From the NCBI GenBank assembly GCA_002490995.1, contig DKVC01000111.1, forward strand, positions 1 to 26,560: a DNA stretch of 26,560 nt, read 5' to 3'. The notes under the pieces are model-generated. The model was given only the letters and a program-made list of their open reading frames with translations, did no database searches and was not told the DNA's origin. The DNA is from Lachnospiraceae bacterium UBA7188 (lineage in GTDB: Bacteria > Bacillota > Clostridia > Lachnospirales > Lachnospiraceae). Below are positions 22,209-26,560 of the stretch, piece by piece. A program made the translations under genes and the position numbers. Position 1 is the first letter of the stretch. Every line of letters starts with the position of its first letter.

Positions 22209-23942
22209 CTAATTAGCATTCTTAGCATCCAGGAATGCCTGAATCTGGGAAATCAGCTCTGCACGGATCTCCTCAAGACCTACTGCCTCAGCGTCTGCAT
22301 GCCACTGGGTGATCTTCTCAACTGCCTCGTCTGCATCGTACATGGAGATGGTCAGCTGCAGCTCGTTGGAAAGAGCAGATACATTGGCAATCTGTGTCTC
22401 CACATTGGTAGTGTCAAATACGAATCCGGACAGCGGGCTCAGCTCATAGGTAGAAGGATCATACATATAGTCGAAGCGGGACTTAATCTCAGGATTCTCA
22501 CTGACAAACTCGCTCACCCTGATGTAAGTAGGGTTCTGTGTAAAGGAGTATGTGGGCATGGAGTACGCAAGGTTCTCATCGATATCCAGCTTTCTGAAGC
22601 CATCGGTTCCTACAGCTTCCCAATCCTCACCCTCAATACCAAGCTCGAACAGGTCATGCGCCTCCTGATTGCCGAACATCCAGTCAAGGAAGTACATTAC
22701 GGCATCGGTCTTCTCTGACCACTCGGGAACTACCAGCCAGTTATTGGTTGCCATGTCACAGATTACTGCGCCGGGCTCCATATTTCTCTGTGCATCCTCA
22801 ATTACATAGAAGCCGTACTCTTCATCCGGATTGGCCTCCAGAGCCGTCTTCACCTTGCTCTCATACTCGCTCAGAGCGCTGTAGGTCATGGCTGCAGGGC
22901 GCTCTACCGTGTCGGTGCCGCCGCGGTTGGGGTTCAGATAAGGATTCCACTTGGTACGCTCTACCGCATATGCGGTAATGAAATCTTCCTGATAGCCTGC
23001 TGGCATCTTAGCAAATTCTTCTGCCGGGTCGCCTGCCACAACGGCGTTGAGGACAGTCTTGTTGTCATCGCTCAGGCCAACCCATACCCAGGTCTGGTCA
23101 CCCAGCACATTGACATTATCCTGTGTGAATACATGGTCATGCTTTGCAGAATACCAGGGGGTATCCATGCGGAAGAAGTTCCAAAGGCTTACGCCGATCA
23201 TTCCGTCTTCGTTTTCCTGAACCGTCTTAGCGAACTCCATCAGGCTCTCTTCATCCGTAATAGGCGCACAGTCATATTTCTTGCGAAGATCCTCACGGTA
23301 CATGAATCCACGGCTGTCCTCGTAGAAGGTGGCCAGGTTGATACCGTAGATACCCTTCTGGTAAGAACCGTCTTCCTGACGAATGTAGGAAGTCATTGCC
23401 TGTACAAATTCATCAGAAAACGCTGTCTTCAAACCGGGAAAAGCATCATTATTAAAGTAAGAAGACAAATCAGCAAAGTTTCCGTCCTGGATAAAGGTAC
23501 TCAGGCCATGCCAGCCGCCGCAGAACATCAGATCGAAATCCTCCTGCCCGATCATGGCTGTGGTCAGCTTATCCTTGTAATCGCCGCCGGCAACCCAGGC
23601 AAATTCAGGATGAATCTTGCTCATGATGGGATCATCCTTTGTCATCTCCTCGTATTTTGCCAGCACTTTGTCCAGATTGCGGAATTCGTTCATGACACGG
23701 ATCTTGATGGTGGTGTCCTCAATCTGGGGCGCCTCTGCCTGGCTTCCTGCATCCTCAGAGCTTTCAGCGGGGCTTTCTGCCTGGCTCTCCCCGGAACTCT
23801 GGGTCTGCTCTGACTGCTGACTGTCAGACTGCGTGCTGCTCTGGCTGCTTCCTGCATCATCATTGCCGCAAGCTGCCATTGAAAGGGTCATGGCTCCTGC
23901 CAGGGCCATTGCCATTGTTTTTTTGAAAATCCTGTTTTTCAT
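22209..23942 (-). CDS. Sugar ABC importer substrate-binding lipoprotein (LplA-like, family 1)
   Basis: 577 residues. MKNRIFKKTMAMALAGAMTLSMAAC is a lipoprotein signal with the lipobox at SMAAC; the cysteine would be lipidated. A Ser/Gln/Glu-rich linker (about 26-75) precedes the mature domain, which starts TTIKIRVMNEFRNLDKVL. The length is that of the large LplA/YtcQ group that works with two permeases of the type encoded just upstream. It captures an oligosaccharide outside the cell. The start at 23942 has GGAGG seven bases upstream; the frame runs open to 24053 and beyond, but without a ribosome site and ahead of the signal peptide. The ligand is unknown, with GH28 downstream hinting at uronic-acid-containing oligomers. 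Confidence 0.93.
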   Translation of the reverse strand: MKNRIFKKTMAMALAGAMTLSMAACGNDDAGSSQSSTQSDSQQSEQTQSSGESQAESPAESSEDAGSQAEAPQIEDTTIKIRVMNEFRNLDKVLAKYEEMTKDDPIMSKIHPEFAWVAGGDYKDKLTTAMIGQEDFDLMFCGGWHGLSTFIQDGNFADLSSYFNNDAFPGLKTAFSDEFVQAMTSYIRQEDGSYQKGIYGINLATFYEDSRGFMYREDLRKKYDCAPITDEESLMEFAKTVQENEDGMIGVSLWNFFRMDTPWYSAKHDHVFTQDNVNVLGDQTWVWVGLSDDNKTVLNAVVAGDPAEEFAKMPAGYQEDFITAYAVERTKWNPYLNPNRGGTDTVERPAAMTYSALSEYESKVKTALEANPDEEYGFYVIEDAQRNMEPGAVICDMATNNWLVVPEWSEKTDAVMYFLDWMFGNQEAHDLFELGIEGEDWEAVGTDGFRKLDIDENLAYSMPTYSFTQNPTYIRVSEFVSENPEIKSRFDYMYDPSTYELSPLSGFVFDTTNVETQIANVSALSNELQLTISMYDADEAVEKITQWHADAEAVGLEEIRAELISQIQAFLDAKNAN

Positions 23943-24060
23943 TCTTATTCCTCCTGATGATTTTATTTCTGCATCTGACCGCACATTCCAGGACACGGAT
24001 GCTTCCGTAGATCCTTCGGGCACTGTGCGGACAAATACTGTTTTGGGTTCCACATCTGCC

Positions 24061-24100
24061 GCAGTGCTGCCCGGTACAAACAGATGCTCTTTTTATTTAT
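24061..24100 (-). repeat. Copy 1 of a duplicated leader motif
   Basis: In minus-strand sense this reads AAATAAAAAGAGCATCTG followed by TTTGTACCGGGCAGC. A near copy lies at 26209-26249. It sits about 120-160 bases before the binding-protein start, directly after the intercistronic hairpin. Confidence 0.5.
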
Positions 24101-24103
24101 ATA

Positions 24104-24143
24104 CCCCATGACTCCGGAAAACCGTTGCCCCTCAGTCATGGGG
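24104..24143 (-). other. Intercistronic hairpin after the MalG-type permease
   Basis: CCCCATGACT (24104-24113) pairs perfectly with AGTCATGGGG (24134-24143) around a 20-base loop. On the minus strand it is followed by TATATAAATAAAAAG, a poor T-run, so partial termination or RNA processing is more likely than full stop. It could set the ratio of binding protein to permeases. Confidence 0.6.
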
Positions 24144-24159
24144 CAGATAAATCATTTCG

Positions 24160-25068
24160 TTATCCCTTGATCGCGCCGACCGTAAGGCCGCTGGTGAAGT
24201 ACTTCTGTACATAAGGGTACAGGAAGATGATGGGGCCGATAGCTACTACCGTGGTAGCCATGCGCAGGGAGTTGGTTGGAATCTCCCCTGCGGAAATACC
24301 GGTACTCCTTGCCATTTCCTTCATGGCATCCGCATTCCGCAGCATGCGCATCAGCAGATACTGTAAGGGGAAAAGTTTGCTGTCATCCAGGTACAGCATG
24401 GCATTGAACCACTGGTTCCAATAGCCCAGAGCATAGAATAAACTCAGGGTTGCAATGCCCGGCACAGACACGGGAAGTATGACCTTCCACAGAATCTGGA
24501 AATCATTTGCACCGTCCATATATGCGGATTCCGAAAGTTCATGCGGTATTCCGTTAAAGAAGTTGCGCATCAGGAACATATTCCATGCACCGAAAGCCAC
24601 CGGCAGGATCAGTACGAAGATATTATCCTTCATCCCCAGGTTCTTGGTAATCAACAGGTATGTAGGAACCAGGCCGCCTCCGAACAGCATGGTGAAGTAG
24701 ACAAAAAAGGTAATCGCATTACGGAACTTCACTTTCTTAAGGGAAAGAGGGTATGCCATGGTAATCGTCAGGAACATACTGAAAATGGTTCCGGCCACGG
24801 TTGTAAAGATAGTCACCCCATAAGCCCGGAAAATCTGTGCATCTCCCAGCACCACCTTGTATGCCTGTGTGGTAAAATCCTTGGGAATAATCGGAAATCC
24901 GTTTGTGGCGAAATTGGCCTCCGTCTCAAAGCTGCTCCCCAGGATGATGGCAAACGGGAAAAGGCAGTAAATACAGAACACTGTGGCTATGGCGTATACC
25001 ACGATTTCAAATAGTACCTCTCCTCTAGATTTCCTGATCCTGCTTGCTCGTACTTTAGTTTTTGCCAT
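24160..25068 (-). CDS. Sugar ABC importer permease 2 (MalG/YtcP/LplC type)
   Basis: 302 residues with six membrane helices. The cytoplasmic EAA loop is SESAYMDGANDFQILWKVILPVSVPGIATL, the site that docks the ATPase. Typical family blocks are IYCLFPFAIILGSSFE near the N-terminus and FLMRNFFNGIPHELSESA. The ATG at 25068 is chosen because GGGGTG lies six bases upstream and MAKTKVRAS fits a short basic N-terminus; the frame is open to 25137. It lies 16 bases after permease 1. No ATPase gene is present in the operon, so a shared MsmX/UgpC-type ATPase elsewhere is expected for this CUT1 family. Confidence 0.92.
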   Translation of the reverse strand: MAKTKVRASRIRKSRGEVLFEIVVYAIATVFCIYCLFPFAIILGSSFETEANFATNGFPIIPKDFTTQAYKVVLGDAQIFRAYGVTIFTTVAGTIFSMFLTITMAYPLSLKKVKFRNAITFFVYFTMLFGGGLVPTYLLITKNLGMKDNIFVLILPVAFGAWNMFLMRNFFNGIPHELSESAYMDGANDFQILWKVILPVSVPGIATLSLFYALGYWNQWFNAMLYLDDSKLFPLQYLLMRMLRNADAMKEMARSTGISAGEIPTNSLRMATTVVAIGPIIFLYPYVQKYFTSGLTVGAIKG

Positions 25069-25084
25069 TTTTCTCACCCCTTTC

Positions 25085-26047
25085 CTAAAAAATAGCCGCA
25101 TCGGGCTCCACCTTTTTGGTGGCAAAGTTTGTCGCAAATACCAGAACCAGTCCTACCACTGACTGGAAAAGGCTCGTCGCGGTACTCATTCCCAGATTGT
25201 TCAGCTGTCGCAGCGCCCTGTACACGAAAGTGTCGATAACATCCGTACTGGGATACAGGGAAGCATTGTCACCCACCAGCGCGTAAATCATTCCGAAATC
25301 ACCATTGAAGATCTTGCCCACGCTCATGATGGTCAGCATGATAGCCGTAGTCTTCAGAAGCGGCATTGTAATTCTGGTAATCTGCTGAAGTCTGGTGGCT
25401 CCGTCCACTCTGGCCGCCTCATACATTTCCTGGTCAAAACCAGTAATCGCAGCCACATAAACAATGGTTCCGTATCCTGCACCCTGCCATATCTTCAAGA
25501 GTACCAGAATCAACGGCCACCATCCGGGCGTCGTATAAAAAGAAGGATCTTCCCCGCCGTTTTCCATAACCCACCTTGTGAGGATACCGCTGCCCCCTAT
25601 GATACCGCTCATGAACATGGCAACTACCGTCCACGAAACGAAATGAGGGAAGATGGCGATGGTCTGCACCACCTTGTTGTAAACCTTGTTCTTAATCTCC
25701 ACAAAGACCAGTGCCAGGACAATGGACAGAATCGTTCCGCTGGCGATAAACAGCACATTCAGGAAAATCGTATTGAAAAATATTCTGCCTACGCCTTTGT
25801 AATTGAAGAGGAACTGAAAGTTTTTCAGTCCCACCCAAGGGCTCCCCCAGATACCGTCCTTGTAGTTGAAATCCTTAAACGCGATCAGCACACCGTACAT
25901 CGGGTAGTAACAAAATATCAATACCCAGACAATGGTGGGAAGCGTCATCAGGTACAACATCTTGTTTTTCCACAGTTCATGCAGCCCGCCCACAAAGCCA
26001 AGATGCTCTTTATAGGGCTTTACAGCTTTTGATTTTGCTTTTTTCAC
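25085..26047 (-). CDS. Sugar ABC importer permease 1 (MalF/LplB type)
   Basis: 320 residues with six membrane helices, the partner of permease 2. The N-terminus has a basic patch (KKAKSKAVKPYKEHLG) before KMLYLMTLPTIVWVLIFCYYPMYG, the classic LplB opening. The EAA loop is YEAARVDGATRLQQITRITMPLLKTTAIML. Two overlapping starts exist, TTG at 26050 and GTG at 26047; the GTG is preferred because GGAGG lies seven bases upstream. It is the first full-length gene after the promoter at 26453-26481, with a 44-codon ORF and a repeat leader in between. Confidence 0.93.
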   Translation of the reverse strand: MKKAKSKAVKPYKEHLGFVGGLHELWKNKMLYLMTLPTIVWVLIFCYYPMYGVLIAFKDFNYKDGIWGSPWVGLKNFQFLFNYKGVGRIFFNTIFLNVLFIASGTILSIVLALVFVEIKNKVYNKVVQTIAIFPHFVSWTVVAMFMSGIIGGSGILTRWVMENGGEDPSFYTTPGWWPLILVLLKIWQGAGYGTIVYVAAITGFDQEMYEAARVDGATRLQQITRITMPLLKTTAIMLTIMSVGKIFNGDFGMIYALVGDNASLYPSTDVIDTFVYRALRQLNNLGMSTATSLFQSVVGLVLVFATNFATKKVEPDAAIF

Positions 26048-26081
26048 CAAATCTCCTCCTCTTCCTGTTCCGTATCCGCCC

Positions 26082-26198
26082 TTCCAGTGCCTGCAGCATT
26101 TTCGGTACTTCTGACGCCTACAGTATTTCCGGCACCTCTGATACCTGCAGTATTTCCGGCACTTTCAGCACTTTCGGTATTTTCAGTACTTTCGGCAC
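26082..26198 (-). repeat. Thirteen degenerate 9-bp tandem repeats in the operon leader
   Basis: On the minus strand the unit is about RTR-CYG-RAA (for example GTGCCGAAA, GTACTGAAA, ATACCGGAA-like), repeated 13 times without gaps. CCG and CTG units mostly alternate. The tract ends about 35 bases before the permease start. The triplet-regular frame is broken by one TAG, so it is probably not coding now. The stretch 26048-26259 holds no other gene. Confidence 0.8.
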
Positions 26199-26208
26199 TC
26201 CCCCTGAT

Positions 26209-26249
26209 GCAGAGCCGCTGGCCGTACAGGCAGATGCTGTTTTATTTGT
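26209..26249 (-). repeat. Copy 2 of a duplicated leader motif
   Basis: In minus-strand sense, AAATAAAACAGCATCTG then CCTGTACGGCCAGCGGC. It matches the copy at 24061-24100 over about 40 bases, with AGCATCTG, TGTAC and GG-CAGC in common. It lies between the 44-codon ORF and the 9-bp repeats. Confidence 0.5.
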
Positions 26250-26259
26250 TGATTCTATT

Positions 26260-26394
26260 TTAGAATACAGGGAAACGGAAACCTATATAAAAAAAGCTAG
26301 AAACATGGTAATTTTTGAAGATAACGGCTTCTTTGTAGGAGCCGAGAAGCTGAATCAGCTGGCCGTTTGCCAGTGTGCTATTTTTTATTTTCAT
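26260..26394 (-). CDS. 44-codon small ORF at the head of the importer operon
   Basis: Starts MKIKNSTLANGQLIQLLGSY and ends FFYIGFRFPVF. GGGAG lies seven bases before the ATG, and it is the first ORF after a good promoter, so translation is likely. No family recognised. The first half (polar, Leu-rich) looks like a folded or helical start, whereas the second half is Phe/Tyr-rich. It may be the truncated start of a lost gene or a leader peptide. A plus-strand ORF over the same DNA (26029-26445) lacks a ribosome site. Confidence 0.5.
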   Translation of the reverse strand: MKIKNSTLANGQLIQLLGSYKEAVIFKNYHVSSFFYIGFRFPVF

Positions 26395-26452
26395 TGTGGC
26401 ACTCCCTTCTTTGTGGTGGTTCGTTGTGATGTATTGTTCGAGTGATGAGAAT

Positions 26453-26481
26453 ATTACATGCTATGTGTACACATATTTCAA
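26453..26481 (-). promoter_or_regulatory. Promoter of the sugar importer operon
   Basis: Minus strand: TTGAAA (26476-26481), 17-base spacer, TGTAAT (26453-26458). A perfect palindrome, TATGTGTACACATA, fills most of the spacer, so a bound repressor would block RNA polymerase. It should drive the small ORF, both permeases, the lipoprotein and the GH28-like gene. Confidence 0.7.
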
Positions 26482-26530
26482 ATTCAACAAATGTGTACGC
26501 ATATTTTTGTAAATTTTATGTGTGTACACA
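26462..26530. promoter_or_regulatory. Three operator-like palindromes (TGTGTACACA)
   Basis: TGTGTACACA is found at 26464-26473 and 26521-26530, and with one change (TGTGTACGCA) at 26492-26501. Flanks are also similar (TATG...CATA). Centres are 28 and 29 bp apart. One copy overlaps the promoter spacer and two lie upstream. This suits a dimeric GntR- or LacI-type repressor with cooperative binding; the regulator gene is not in the window, though it could lie just past its right edge. Confidence 0.7.
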
Positions 26531-26560
26531 TAAATCTTATGATTTGGGCGACAAAAGGGT

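Noticed and set aside
23943..24090. In-frame upstream extension of the binding lipoprotein
   Set aside because: It would bury the lipoprotein signal peptide inside the chain; the GGAGG at seven bases supports the start at 23942.
26029..26445. Plus-strand ORF of 138 codons with FGTSD/SISGT repeats
   Set aside because: Repeats come from the 9-bp array read on the other strand; no ribosome site, and it crosses the operon leader and small ORF.

Overview
The window looks like chromosomal DNA of a Gram-positive gut-type Clostridia bacterium, most likely Lachnospiraceae. This is an inference. It rests on a 4Fe-4S type PurF, an LplB/YtcP-type sugar ABC importer without its own ATPase, secreted proteins with aromatic/glycine cell-wall-binding repeats, AGGAGG-type ribosome binding sites and near-consensus sigma-A promoters. 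No tRNA, rRNA, CRISPR array, transposase or integrase was seen.

Layout. (1) 75-3224 (+): a very large double GT-C membrane glycosyltransferase. (2) 3247-6012 (-): housekeeping block with an Ogt-type DNA repair methyltransferase, a tandem ACT-like regulator and purF. purF has a perfect promoter and a leader carrying an intrinsic terminator, so attenuation is likely. (3) 6092-12108 (+): a tight five-gene polysaccharide operon: GT2, Wzm-type ABC permease, Wzt-type ATPase with a C-terminal domain, a methyltransferase with a long coiled coil made of 14-residue (42-bp) tandem repeats, and a two-domain GT2. This resembles the methyl-capped, ABC-exported O-antigens of Gram-negatives (WbdD/Wzm/Wzt) and is the most interesting system here. 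(4) 12130-17265 (-): operon of an acyltransferase-3 membrane enzyme, a large secreted propeller-like protein and a secreted CAP-domain protein. The last two share the same nine cell-wall-binding repeats in the same order. (5) 17374-18293 (+): an unrecognised two-TM protein, a candidate structured RNA with a three-way junction and a terminator, and a 47-residue membrane protein. (6) 18323-20448 (-): an AAA/DUF4143 ATPase with its own promoter, followed by 3'-end fragments of a GH28-like gene and of a zinc dehydrogenase. (7) 20656-26530 (-): a sugar-uptake operon with three operator-like palindromes (one inside the promoter), a 44-codon small ORF, a 9-bp repeat leader, two permeases, a binding lipoprotein and a GH28-like enzyme.

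How the parts fit. Regions 1, 3 and 4 are all about building, exporting, modifying and binding surface polysaccharide. Regions 6-7 are a glycan uptake and degradation locus that has been rearranged around the ATPase. Its substrate cannot be read from the sequence, though GH28 with an Lpl-type importer suggests pectic oligosaccharides.
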